A stretch of 64,000 bases of DNA from Elusimicrobiota bacterium (lineage in GTDB: Bacteria > Elusimicrobiota > Elusimicrobia > 2-02-FULL-39-32): positions 23,465 to 87,464 of the forward strand of contig JAKFYJ010000018.1 of assembly GCA_021730935.1 (NCBI GenBank), read 5' to 3'. Both the position numbers and the translations under genes were made by a program. Positions within the stretch are counted from its first letter, which is position 1. Every line of letters begins with the position of its first letter. This document shows, piece after piece, positions 17,551 to 25,940 of this stretch. The notes below the pieces were generated by a model. The model saw nothing but the letters and a program-made list of their open reading frames with translations. It was not told the origin of the DNA and did not search any database.

Positions 17551-18246
17551 TTAGCTCACGCTCGTGCCGAACAACGCTCCGATGCCGGCTGTCACGCCCA
17601 TCGCGAGCGCTCCCCAAAATGTGACCCGCGCAACTCCTTTCCAGACATTGGATCCGCCTGTGCTCGCGGCAAGAGCGCCCAACAAAGCGAGAAACAGCAG
17701 AGACGCTCCGGAAACTGATGGGATCAGCATATCGAGCGGCGCAACGAACACCAGGAGGAGCGGCAAAACGGCTCCGACAGAAAAGCTTCCGGCAGAAGCG
17801 AGCGCGGCTTGCACGGGGCGGGCTGTGACCGTTTCGGAAATGCCGAGCTCGTCCCTCGCGTGGGCGCCGAGAGCGTCGTGCGCCATGAGTTGTTCAGCCA
17901 CCTGACGCGCCAGAGCCAGATCCAGCCCGCGGCCGGCATAAATCTTTGCGAGCTCTTCGCGTTCAAGTTCGATGTTGGCCTTGAGTTCCAGGCTCTCGCG
18001 CGCGAGGTCGGCGGTTTCAGTGTCCGCCTGCGAACTGACGGAAACATATTCTCCCGCGGCCATCGACATGGCGCCCGCAACCAGGCCCGCCACACCGGCA
18101 ACCAAAATGTTGTTGCGTCCGGCATGCGCCGCGGCCACGCCTAAAATAAGGCTCGATGTGGAGACGATCCCGTCGTTGGCTCCCAGCACCGCGGCCCGGA
18201 GCCAGGCAATGCGGTTGATGCGATGCTGTTCGTCATTTAATTTCAT
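17551..18246 (-). CDS. VIT1/CCC1-family iron/manganese transporter
   Basis: 231 aa. Five hydrophobic segments are visible. The first carries the family signature LGANDGIVSTSSLILGVAAA and the second GAMSMAAGEYVSV. A charged cytoplasmic stretch (about 75-135, rich in Glu/Asp/His) corresponds to the metal-binding domain between TM2 and TM3. The family moves Fe2+ or Mn2+ out of the cytosol. Start ATG at 18246. Confidence 0.9.
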   Translation of the reverse strand: MKLNDEQHRINRIAWLRAAVLGANDGIVSTSSLILGVAAAHAGRNNILVAGVAGLVAGAMSMAAGEYVSVSSQADTETADLARESLELKANIELEREELAKIYAGRGLDLALARQVAEQLMAHDALGAHARDELGISETVTARPVQAALASAGSFSVGAVLPLLLVFVAPLDMLIPSVSGASLLFLALLGALAASTGGSNVWKGVARVTFWGALAMGVTAGIGALFGTSVS

Positions 18247-18266
18247 GCAATCTTGTTTATGATTAG

Positions 18267-18524
18267 TTACTTCGCCGATTCGGCGAAATTCTGCCCGGTC
18301 AGCTCAATGGACTGGATGGAACTGATCGCAAGTTTTTTGCTCGCGTCACTGCCTTTTGGAAAGACCTCGATGAAAGGCTCCTCCTTAAGCAGGGGATTCT
18401 TGAATTGGCGATTATAGACGAAACCTTCGAGGGTTTCGCCGTTGCTCAATTTGATCGTGACATGGCCGCGAAAATCATACGCGGCTTCCACTTGTTTCTC
18501 GATATCGCTCTTTTGATTCGGCAT
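18267..18524 (-). CDS. Conserved small protein, beta-rich (LSm-like layout)
   Basis: 85 aa: YDFRGHVTIKLSNGETLEGFVYNRQF and then FIEVFPKGSDASKKLAISSIQSIELTGQNFA. Alternating strands and a G-x-V/I-T-x-x-L-x-DG-like segment suggest a small SH3/LSm-like barrel; I know it only as a hypothetical family. AAAGGA lies upstream of the start. It lies 20 nt upstream of the VIT1 gene on the same strand. Confidence 0.7.
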   Translation of the reverse strand: MPNQKSDIEKQVEAAYDFRGHVTIKLSNGETLEGFVYNRQFKNPLLKEEPFIEVFPKGSDASKKLAISSIQSIELTGQNFAESAK

Positions 18525-18561
18525 GATTAATTTTCCTTTCTTTTAATTTGAACTAAAATTT

Positions 18562-19224
18562 TTATCTGCACCCGCCGCTCGGGCAGGGATTGCAGAGGAG
18601 CGGAAATTGGGCCATTCCGGAATAAATTGTGCCTGTGAACATCGCGGTGAGCTCCGCTTTTCCATCGTCAGTCAAATAATCATAGGGGCACACAGCCGCG
18701 GGTGAAGACGTCATGAAGGTGCTCAATCCCCAGTGCAGAAAACCATATTGCCCGGAACTCCCCGCGAACGCTTCAAGCTCCGCCAGCTTCTGTCCCTGAA
18801 CCACAAAATCTCCCACGGAAACCGCAATGTTTTTGAAGCTCCCCACATAGGCGCCCTGGTTCTGCGCGTGATCAATGATGATGACTTTCTCGGCCTCGGC
18901 CGAACTTCCGGAGCGATCCGAAACTTCCCGCACTCTGCCGTTGGCGCTGGCATAAACCGAAGCTCCAATATTGGCCGCGAAATCAATTCCGGGGTGCCCC
19001 TGGGGATGGCCTCCCCCCTGAACTCCGAAAGGCCAAAGGAGGCGGCTCCCTTCAGAGCGGAGCAAAGGCATTTTTAAAATCACAGGAGAGGGCAAAGCCT
19101 GATCCGCGATCTTGGATCCGCGTTTGGCCGCGCTATTGGCCAACCCGAAACGGAACGCCGCATGAACGGGCGGCTCGAAAGCCAAAATTCCTCCAAAAAA
19201 TAACAGCACGATTTTTTTAGTCAT
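18562..19224 (-). CDS. M23-family peptidoglycan metallopeptidase, secreted
   Basis: 220 aa with a signal peptide (ALVLLFFGGILAFEPPVHA-like N terminus). The LytM core has GHPGIDFAA (Zn His and Asp), a VIIIDHAQNQGAYVGSF strand block and FLHWGLS (the second Zn His pair). It would cut cross-bridges or act as a LytM activator in the periplasm. Its ATG overlaps the stop of the barrel gene (TAATG). C-terminal Cys-rich end NPCPSGGC. Confidence 0.85.
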   Translation of the reverse strand: MTKKIVLLFFGGILAFEPPVHAAFRFGLANSAAKRGSKIADQALPSPVILKMPLLRSEGSRLLWPFGVQGGGHPQGHPGIDFAANIGASVYASANGRVREVSDRSGSSAEAEKVIIIDHAQNQGAYVGSFKNIAVSVGDFVVQGQKLAELEAFAGSSGQYGFLHWGLSTFMTSSPAAVCPYDYLTDDGKAELTAMFTGTIYSGMAQFPLLCNPCPSGGCR

Positions 19225-19736
19225 TAAAATATATAAAAATTCAGAAATGTGTTGACGGTGAAATCAACGCCCGATTCAGAAACGCTTGTTTTCTTTTCTT
19301 TCAGATAAGTGTAATAAGGCCCGGCGTCGAAACCGACAGAGATTCTTCGAGTTAAATAATATTCCGCTCCAGCGAACCCGCCCGCAACATAGCCCGCGCT
19401 TTTCAGGTTCATGCTGTCCGCCATCACATAAGCCAGTTCCGGCCCCGCGAAAAACTGCAGGCGCTGGTCCGTCCTGAAATGGCGGTATCCCCTCATCCCG
19501 ATCACGCTTGCGGAAACCGTTCCGTCGGTGGAATCCGCTTCTCCGAAAAGATAATGCGCCTCAAGAGACAAATATTTTTTGAATCCCCAGCGGACGAGTG
19601 GGCCGGTATATGCGAAACCGATCCCGAGCGTTCTTCGATATCCGCCCGCAACATCGGAGGGCGACGCCGCGCGCAGAGGAAGAGAAAACGCAAGCGCAAA
19701 CAAAAACGCGCAGAAATATATTTTATGGCGCCTCAT
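19224..19736 (-). CDS. Outer-membrane beta-barrel protein (OmpA/OMP_b-brl-like)
   Basis: 170 aa from ATG 19736: signal peptide MRRHKIYFCAFLFALAFSLPLRA, then alternating aromatic strands (LGIGFAYTGPLVRWGF, YRHFRTDQRLQFFAGPELAYVM, GGFAGAEYYLTRRISVGFDAGPYYTYL) ending in FLNFYIF, the terminal aromatic typical of BAM substrates. Eight strands fit the size. Start preceded by TTTAAT-N6-ATG, one of the leaderless-type arrangements. Coupled to the M23 gene. Confidence 0.75.
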   Translation of the reverse strand: MRRHKIYFCAFLFALAFSLPLRAASPSDVAGGYRRTLGIGFAYTGPLVRWGFKKYLSLEAHYLFGEADSTDGTVSASVIGMRGYRHFRTDQRLQFFAGPELAYVMADSMNLKSAGYVAGGFAGAEYYLTRRISVGFDAGPYYTYLKEKKTSVSESGVDFTVNTFLNFYIF

Positions 19737-19797
19737 GATATAATTAAACCATAAATCTCGCCGCGCGCCGCAATGATTATCGAATAAAAGGAATGTC

Positions 19798-20172
19798 ATG
19801 GACAAATGGCTGAGTCTCGCCGCAGGCAGTCTGGCCGGAGGATTTTCGCGGTATTTCCTGGCGGGCTGGACCTATAAACTCACGGGAAGCGATTTTCCTT
19901 ATGGGACTCTCGCCGTGAACCTTGCCGGCTGTCTCCTGATCGGTTTTTTGGATGTGCTCGCGGAACAGAAATTTTCTCTCAGCGCGAACGGCCGGCTGCT
20001 TTTGATGACGGGCTTCTGCGGGGCATTCACCACATTCTCCACACTGATTCTCGAAACAGCCCACCTCTCACAAAACGGAGAACTGGGCCGCGCTGTCCTC
20101 AATGTTCTGGTCAGCGTCGTGTTCGGTTTATTGCTGTTCCGGGTCGGGGCTTATTTCGGGAAACTAATTTAA
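19798..20172 (+). CDS. crcB: Fluoride ion channel CrcB/FluC
   Basis: 124 aa, four membrane segments, with the family signature GFCGAFTTFSTLILE around residue 70 and the N-terminal GGFSRYFL and NLAGCLLIGFL blocks. Exports F- as a dual-topology dimer. AAAGGAATGTC precedes the ATG. No fluoride (crcB) riboswitch is visible in the roughly 60-nt gap to the divergent barrel gene. Ends 3 nt before the convergent ene-reductase gene. Confidence 0.93.
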   Translation: MDKWLSLAAGSLAGGFSRYFLAGWTYKLTGSDFPYGTLAVNLAGCLLIGFLDVLAEQKFSLSANGRLLLMTGFCGAFTTFSTLILETAHLSQNGELGRAVLNVLVSVVFGLLLFRVGAYFGKLI

Positions 20173-20174
20173 GC

Positions 20175-21236
20175 TTAATAATCCGTATATCCCGCCGCGC
20201 CTGCCGTATAAAAAGTGGCCTGATCGGGCTGTTTCAACGGCAGTTTGTTCTTCAGTTTTTCGACGAGGTCCGGGTTTGAAATGAAGGGCCTGCCGAACGC
20301 GATCAAATCCGCTTTTCCGTCCTGAAGGTCTTTCTCCGCCCGCTCCGCGTCGTATCCGCCCGAGAGAATGCAGGCGCCCTTGAAATTCTGCTTGATGAGG
20401 CGCTTCACTTCCGCGCTCACGGCTGGGGCTCCCATGGAGCTGTGATCCACGATGTGGATATAAACAAGACCGAGGTCGGAAAGCTTTTTGCTGAGTTCCG
20501 CGTAAAAAGAGTCCACGCCTTCAAACGCGCCCGTGTCGTTGAACGCGCCATAAGGCGAAACCCGGATTCCCGTCCGTTCACCGCCGATTTTCCTGACAAC
20601 GGCTTCGGCCACTTCCAGGACAAAACGCATCCGTCCCTCAGGAGTGCGGCCATATCCGTCGGTGCGCTTGTTGACGTTGGAGTTCAAAAACTGTTCGAGG
20701 AGATATCCGTTTGCGGCATGAAGTTCAACGCCGTCAAAACCGGACTGAACCGCGAGTTCGGCGCATTTGGCATATTCCCCAACCGCTTCCGCAATGTCCG
20801 AAACCGTCATCTCAAAAGGGGCAGGATAATCCTGAAGGCCCTTGGCGTCCGTCCACATTTGGCCTGAAAGTTTGACGGGCGAGGACGACAAAACTTTGGT
20901 TCCAGGAGCCATGTTCAGGGGATGCGACGCCCGCCCCGTGTGCATGATCTGTAAAAATATCTTGCCGCCTTTGGAATGCACGGCCTGAGTCACTTTTTTC
21001 CAGCCCTCAGCCTGGGCCTCGTTGAAAAGCCCCGGAATCCGGGCATATCCCAACCCGTTCGCCGACGGTGAAGTCCCTTCCGTGATCAAAAGCCCCGTCC
21101 CGGCTCTCTGGCCATAAAACTGCGCCAGGAGATCGTTCGGCACATTGCCCGTCGCGCGCGACCGCGTCATCGGCGCCATCACCACATGATTCTTCAATTC
21201 CAGGTTTCCAAGTTTGGTCGGTTCAAATAGTTTCAT
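20175..21236 (-). CDS. Old Yellow Enzyme-family alkene reductase
   Basis: 353 aa FMN-dependent TIM barrel. Start FEPTKLGNLELKNHVVMAPMTRSRA is typical. The His-Ala-Ala-Asn substrate motif appears as ELHAANGYLLEQFLNS with Arg in NVNKRTDGYG, and the phosphate-binding end as LSGGYDAE and FGRPFISNPDL. It reduces activated C=C bonds with NAD(P)H (NemA/XenA-like). Standalone, monocistronic. Confidence 0.93.
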   Translation of the reverse strand: MKLFEPTKLGNLELKNHVVMAPMTRSRATGNVPNDLLAQFYGQRAGTGLLITEGTSPSANGLGYARIPGLFNEAQAEGWKKVTQAVHSKGGKIFLQIMHTGRASHPLNMAPGTKVLSSSPVKLSGQMWTDAKGLQDYPAPFEMTVSDIAEAVGEYAKCAELAVQSGFDGVELHAANGYLLEQFLNSNVNKRTDGYGRTPEGRMRFVLEVAEAVVRKIGGERTGIRVSPYGAFNDTGAFEGVDSFYAELSKKLSDLGLVYIHIVDHSSMGAPAVSAEVKRLIKQNFKGACILSGGYDAERAEKDLQDGKADLIAFGRPFISNPDLVEKLKNKLPLKQPDQATFYTAGAAGYTDY

Positions 21237-21319
21237 AAGATGATTTTACTATATCCTGACCCGTTTTATTGACATATCGGCGGTGATATTCCATAATATC
21301 TATACGCCAGATCTTTATT

Positions 21320-23119
21320 ATGAAAACCACCTCTCACACATTCCACATTCCCGTCATGGGAACCGGCTTCACCATCGATACGCCTCTCAAAGTCGCCCGA
21401 TACGGGATCTCTTCGGTCATTTCGCTCGTCGACGATGTCCTGATCGAGCAGATCCGCAAATATCATGCCGAAACCTCAGGCGAGCCTTATGAGCCGATCC
21501 CTCACAATTCCCCCGATTATCGCGCCCGAAGAATCACGGCCTATCTAAACCTGGTCCACCGGCTCCTCGAAAAACAAGTTCAGAAACTTCAGTCCGAACC
21601 CTTCTCTCCGGGATCCGACATCACCCGATATTACGAATTATTGCCGGAATGCGCTCAGAAAGAAAAATATCACAGAATGCTCCAGTCCCAGCCGGAAGAA
21701 AAAGCCAAGCTTGAGAACGAGCTGAGGCAAGAAGCCGTCCCCGGAACCATCGACGTCAATATCATGACCAAACTGGACAAGGCTCTCTATCAAAACGGCG
21801 TTCCGGCCGGCCCGGAATATTCGGACGCCATGTCCGCGCTCCGGGGATTTGCTCTGAGCGATCTGGAATCGTCTCTGGTGCTTTCCGCAGGGATGAACCC
21901 CCATCTTTATGGCTATATCTCTCAGTTCGAAGATTTTTTGCCGATCAACGGCAAGCTTCCCAAAAAATCCATTATCCTCAAAGTCAGCGATTATCGTTCC
22001 GCCGAAATTCAGGGCAAGTTTTTGGCCAAGAAAGGGGTCTGGATCAGCGAGTTCAGGATTGAGTCCAGCTTGAACTGCGGCGGACACGCTTTCGCCAACA
22101 AAGGCCATTTCGTGGGGCCCATCCTCGAAGAGTTCCGCACCCACAAAGAAGATCTGAGACAATCCCTTTTTTCTTTATATTCCAAAGCGCTCCACCACAA
22201 AAACATCGTTTTGGAGTCCCCCCTCCCCACCCGCGTGACCGTGCAGGGCGGAATCGGGACCGCGGAAGAAGATCAGATGCTGAGGGATTTTTATAAAGTG
22301 GACGGAACAGGCTGGGGCACACCGTTCCTCCTCGTGCCGGAAGCGACAAATGTGGACGACACTCACCTCCGCAGGCTTTGCCAGGCGGAAGAAAAAGATG
22401 TTGCCTTGAGCGACAGTTCTCCTCTCGGGGTTCCCTTTTGGACTCTCAAAACCTCTGAGAGCGAAGCCGTCCGCATGGAACGGATCGAGCAAGACAAACC
22501 GGGAAGCCCCTGCGTCAAAAGGTTTTTAATTTCCGACACGGAGTTCACGGAACATCCTCTCTGCAAAGCGTCCAGCGCCTATCAAAAAATGAAAATTAAT
22601 CAGCTGGAAACGGCGCCGATGGATCAGGCATTGCGCGAGGTCATCAAAAATCAAGTGCTCGCCAAATCCTGCATCTGCCACGATCTCGCGGGCGGAGCCA
22701 CCATCAAATACGGCATCGACACCAAAGCCACAACCGCCGTCTGCTGCGGACCCAACATCGTCAATTTTTCAAAAGTCGCCACTCTCGAAGAAATGGTGGG
22801 GCACATTTATGGCCGGGGATCCATCATGAGCAATCCTGACCGCAAACATGTGTTCATTGAAGAGCTTAAAATTTATGTGAATTATTTCCGGAAAGAAGTG
22901 TGGAAGTCCTCGTTCGAATACTTCAAGATCGATCCGAAATATCTCGCGGAGTTCAAAGAAAATCTTCTTGCGGGAATCGAATATTATCAGGCCGCCGCGG
23001 AAAAAATATGCAAAACGGACAAGGACAAGTTTCTCTCTGACCTGGTCCGCCTCAAAAGCGAAATCGAAAACATTTCCTTCTCAGAAGCCCGCCCCGAACC
23101 CGTTTCAGCTCTTATTTAA
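21320..23119 (+). CDS. Unrecognised 599-aa protein, possible FMN/TIM-barrel enzyme
   Basis: Soluble, 599 aa, no signal peptide. The N terminus HIPVMGTGFTIDTPLKVARYGI and a later VQGGIGTAEEDQMLRDFY block resemble nitronate-monooxygenase or glutamate-synthase-like FMN barrels, which is only a pattern impression. A Cys-containing stretch AKSCICHDLAGGATIKYGID followed by TTAVCCGPNIVNFSK near 450-490 could bind metal or carry catalytic thiols. The C-terminal 100 residues are helical. Monocistronic, between the divergent ene-reductase and the convergent SDR gene. Confidence 0.75.
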   Translation: MKTTSHTFHIPVMGTGFTIDTPLKVARYGISSVISLVDDVLIEQIRKYHAETSGEPYEPIPHNSPDYRARRITAYLNLVHRLLEKQVQKLQSEPFSPGSDITRYYELLPECAQKEKYHRMLQSQPEEKAKLENELRQEAVPGTIDVNIMTKLDKALYQNGVPAGPEYSDAMSALRGFALSDLESSLVLSAGMNPHLYGYISQFEDFLPINGKLPKKSIILKVSDYRSAEIQGKFLAKKGVWISEFRIESSLNCGGHAFANKGHFVGPILEEFRTHKEDLRQSLFSLYSKALHHKNIVLESPLPTRVTVQGGIGTAEEDQMLRDFYKVDGTGWGTPFLLVPEATNVDDTHLRRLCQAEEKDVALSDSSPLGVPFWTLKTSESEAVRMERIEQDKPGSPCVKRFLISDTEFTEHPLCKASSAYQKMKINQLETAPMDQALREVIKNQVLAKSCICHDLAGGATIKYGIDTKATTAVCCGPNIVNFSKVATLEEMVGHIYGRGSIMSNPDRKHVFIEELKIYVNYFRKEVWKSSFEYFKIDPKYLAEFKENLLAGIEYYQAAAEKICKTDKDKFLSDLVRLKSEIENISFSEARPEPVSALI

Positions 23120-23154
23120 TCTGATTTTGTCCAGGACAGGATAAAGGAGAGATT

Positions 23155-24579
23155 TTATCTTGGAATCCGGAGGGCAATGCCTCGGAGCATGCCGTTAAAA
23201 ATAAGATGGTGCAAGGGAGACACCGCATACCAATAAACAAGGCCTGAAAATCCCACAGGATCAAAAATGGCCGTTTGCCGTATCACGGTTACATTTCCTG
23301 ATTTCTCCACCTCGAACTCCAGCCATGCTCGGCCCGGAAGCTTCATTTCAGCGGACAGCCTCAATTTTCTGTCCTGTTCATAGGATTCCACCCTCCAAAA
23401 ATCAACGACATCTCCCGCTCTCAAATGTTCAGGGTCCCGCCTTCCGCGCCGGAGCCCCGGCCCGCCCGCAATCAAATCCAGATATCCCCGCAACTTCCAC
23501 AGAAAATTCCCATAATACCACCCCGCGTCACCGCCGATTCTCCGGATGGGGACGAACGCCTCTGCCGGAGAAACAGTCACTTTAATGCTCGTGGAATCCA
23601 CAATTCTGTTCCCGATCCTCCGGCCTTCCCACGAAGGACCTTCTCCGAACGCGGAAACAGAATCGTTCCAGCGGGTTTCAGCAAACTCCAAATCCTCATT
23701 TTTGAGAGCGGAAGCGATGGCGTTTTTCACGGTTTGGGGTCGGACTGTAAAAGTTTTTTCCGCTTTAGGGTCCCGGACAATGGTGGGATGGCGTATGCTT
23801 TCGATCAATTTTTTCCCCACGCTGGCATAGAGCGGCGTCACCAGGCCCAGCCACAGGCTTGAAAGCCGCGGAGTCAGAAACGGGACAGAAATCATCCAGC
23901 GGCGCAATCCTCTCTGAGCGGCATATTCCTTCATCAGTTGGCCATAGGTCACTTGTTCCGGCCCGCCAATCTCATAAACGGCGGAACCCGTCTGAGGAAG
24001 TTCGATGCCCTGCATCAAATATTCAAGAAGGTCCGAAATGCCGAGAGGCTGCGCGGGAACGGAAACCCAGCGCGGAGTGATCATGACCGGCAGCCGTTCC
24101 ACCAAAGCGCGGACCATTTCAAACGAAAGACTTCCTGAACCAATCACGATCGAGGCGCGAAATTCCAGGACTTCCACGCCGCTTTTCTGCAAAATTTTTC
24201 CGACTTCCTGCCTGCTTTTCAGATGAGGAGAAAGATCTTCATCCTCGTTGCCCAAGCCGCCGAGGTATATGATGCGCCTCACTCCAGCTTCTTTCGCGGC
24301 GTTCCCGAAATTTTCCGCGCTTCTGCGGTCGTCTTCTTGAAAGGAATCTCCTGCCGCCATGGAATGGATGAGATAATAGGCCGTCTCAATTCCTTTCATG
24401 GCGGTTTTCAATGATGCAATGTCTAAAGAGTCCCCCCGAACAACTTCGGTGGACGCAGAAATGATATCTTTTAGAAATTCCGGATGTCTGGCGAGACAGC
24501 GGACAGCATATCCCTTTTGCTCAAGCCGCTTGAGGAGCCGGCCGCCGACATAGCCCGTGGCGCCGGTCAAAAGGATCAT
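23155..24579 (-). CDS. SDR-family NAD(P)-binding protein with DUF2867 C-terminal domain
   Basis: 474 aa. Residues 1-290 form an atypical (NmrA-like) SDR with ILLTGATGYVGGRLL for the cofactor and YLGGLGN replacing the usual catalytic YxxxK region. Residues about 320-474 match the DUF2867/polyketide-cyclase-like domain (WYYGNFLWKLRGYLD, DFWRVESYEQDRKLRLSAEMKLPGRAWLEFE). This fusion is common in bacteria; its substrate is unknown. Start preceded by an AGGA. Downstream of the GLG1-domain gene in the opposite order, same strand, different transcript likely. Confidence 0.88.
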   Translation of the reverse strand: MILLTGATGYVGGRLLKRLEQKGYAVRCLARHPEFLKDIISASTEVVRGDSLDIASLKTAMKGIETAYYLIHSMAAGDSFQEDDRRSAENFGNAAKEAGVRRIIYLGGLGNEDEDLSPHLKSRQEVGKILQKSGVEVLEFRASIVIGSGSLSFEMVRALVERLPVMITPRWVSVPAQPLGISDLLEYLMQGIELPQTGSAVYEIGGPEQVTYGQLMKEYAAQRGLRRWMISVPFLTPRLSSLWLGLVTPLYASVGKKLIESIRHPTIVRDPKAEKTFTVRPQTVKNAIASALKNEDLEFAETRWNDSVSAFGEGPSWEGRRIGNRIVDSTSIKVTVSPAEAFVPIRRIGGDAGWYYGNFLWKLRGYLDLIAGGPGLRRGRRDPEHLRAGDVVDFWRVESYEQDRKLRLSAEMKLPGRAWLEFEVEKSGNVTVIRQTAIFDPVGFSGLVYWYAVSPLHHLIFNGMLRGIALRIPR

Positions 24580-24605
24580 CGGTTTATGGCTGTTTATCCT
24601 GCGGT

Positions 24606-24953
24606 TTATTTGACCGCTTTCTGTCTTGCTTTTACTTTTTTGGAAGGAACTTTTGCTTTTTGAGCCGCATAATAACGGTCAATGTCCGTGAGGGACGCCA
24701 TCTCGTGGCCGGGCCCGCCGTGCATGGCAAATTTTCTGCAGGGTTCGGAGAGTTCGCCCATATGCTGATGCAGGCAATGGCCCACTCTTCCGTCTCCAGG
24801 AACAACATCCTTGCACCATTTTTGAATGTCGTCCCCGCAGGCCTTGATGAAGGTTGGAACTGCCTCAGGCTCCGCCGCGAACAGCGATCCGAAAACCCCG
24901 CTCAACAAACCCGCCGAAACCGCCAGAAACAGAACTTTTTTTATTTGATGCAT
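24606..24953 (-). CDS. Secreted cysteine-rich (GLG1-type) repeat protein
   Basis: 115 aa. Signal peptide to about residue 26 (LSGVFGSLFAAEP), then one Cys-rich GLG1-like repeat: ACGDDIQKWCKDVVPGDGRVGHCLHQHMGELSEPCRKF, with four Cys for disulphides. A basic Lys-rich tail follows. Periplasmic function unknown. A strong GGAGG lies just before the ATG. Lies 21 nt downstream of engB on the same strand. Confidence 0.82.
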   Translation of the reverse strand: MHQIKKVLFLAVSAGLLSGVFGSLFAAEPEAVPTFIKACGDDIQKWCKDVVPGDGRVGHCLHQHMGELSEPCRKFAMHGGPGHEMASLTDIDRYYAAQKAKVPSKKVKARQKAVK

Positions 24954-24974
24954 GCCGCCCTCCGCGTTTTTATT

Positions 24975-25586
24975 TTATTGAACTCTAAATCTGTTTTCTT
25001 TGGTGAGTTCCAGCAAGTCGGCGATTTCGTTGCTCAGGTCGCTCATGCCGCTTCCTTTGTCCGCGCTCACCCAGCGGATGTCTTCGGGGAGCCGGCCCAG
25101 ACGGGCGGAAAGCTCTTTGTAAACTTTCTGAAGTTTGTTGGAGCCCACGCGGTCGCACTTGTTGGCAACGATGATGAACGGCAGATTGTTTTTGTCCAGC
25201 CACATCACCATCTCTTCGTCAAGGCGGGTGGCCCCGGCATAGGCGTCCACGATGAGGATCACTTTTTTAAGAGTCGGGCGGCTCAGCAGATACCCCTTGA
25301 ACATGGCGTCCAGTTTTCCCATCTCGCTCTTGGGCACCGCCGCAAAACCATAGCCCGGCAGATCCACGAGCCATTTGTTTTTGCCGACGAGAAAAACGTT
25401 GATGGTGCGCGTCCTGCCCGGAGTCTTTGAGGCGTGGGCCAGACCGTTCTTTCCGCAGACTTTGTTGATGGTGGTGCTTTTCCCGACATTGGATCGGCCG
25501 ATGAAGGCAACCTCCGCGACGGTCTCTTCCAGTTCTTCCGCCCGATAGACGGACTTGATAAAGCGCGCTTCGCTGAATCGGTTCAT
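24975..25586 (-). CDS. engB: Ribosome biogenesis GTPase EngB (YihA/YsxC)
   Basis: 203 aa with all GTPase motifs: G1 GRSNVGKST, G2 Thr in KTPGRT, G3 DLPGYGFA, G4 NKCD and G5-like VSADKGSG. The family assists 50S assembly. TATACT lies 7 nt before the ATG at 25586; the intervening AGGAGCC would be too close to act as a normal ribosome site. Confidence 0.95.
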   Translation of the reverse strand: MNRFSEARFIKSVYRAEELEETVAEVAFIGRSNVGKSTTINKVCGKNGLAHASKTPGRTRTINVFLVGKNKWLVDLPGYGFAAVPKSEMGKLDAMFKGYLLSRPTLKKVILIVDAYAGATRLDEEMVMWLDKNNLPFIIVANKCDRVGSNKLQKVYKELSARLGRLPEDIRWVSADKGSGMSDLSNEIADLLELTKENRFRVQ

Positions 25587-25593
25587 GGCTCCT

Positions 25594-25599
25594 AGTATA
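25594..25599 (-). promoter_or_regulatory. -10-like hexamer placed for a leaderless transcript (engB)
   Basis: TATACT ends 7 nt before ATG 25586 on the minus strand. Confidence 0.4.
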
Positions 25600-25754
25600 C
25601 TAATATTAATTCTTATTCCGTATATCTTCGCTTTTATATGTCATACTGTTAGATAGTGATACACCTCTAGCTGACCTCACATCCCCCGTAAACAACCGTC
25701 GCAATCGACGTCATGCCTGATCCGCAAACAGCCGTATCCCGGGAGGGCATAAAC

Positions 25755-25940
25755 ATGAAAGAACCAAAGAAGCTGGAAACGCCGGAAATCATCTCTGTGA
25801 AGTCCGAAAGGTCTCCATATATGACCAAAGCCGTCTACGGGAATTATGAAAAGAGCATGAAAGAGAAAAACATAAAGCGGAAGGGGCAGGGCCTCGCTTC
25901 GATCAAGGTCCGGACCTACGAAGAGTGGTCCAATGTCTGA
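25755..25940 (+). CDS. Small conserved protein upstream of the GT4 gene
   Basis: 61 aa from ATG 25755, basic: EIISVKSERSPYMTKAVYGNYEKSMKEKNIKRKGQ and then a KVRTYEEW end. No known family. A GGGAGGG-like stretch precedes the start. Its last 8 nt overlap the next gene's start, so it is translationally coupled to the glycosyltransferase and may be an accessory or regulatory partner. Confidence 0.6.
   Translation: MKEPKKLETPEIISVKSERSPYMTKAVYGNYEKSMKEKNIKRKGQGLASIKVRTYEEWSNV

Noticed and set aside
19737..19797. Fluoride riboswitch upstream of crcB
   Set aside because: The conserved crcB-motif strings are absent from the short gap.
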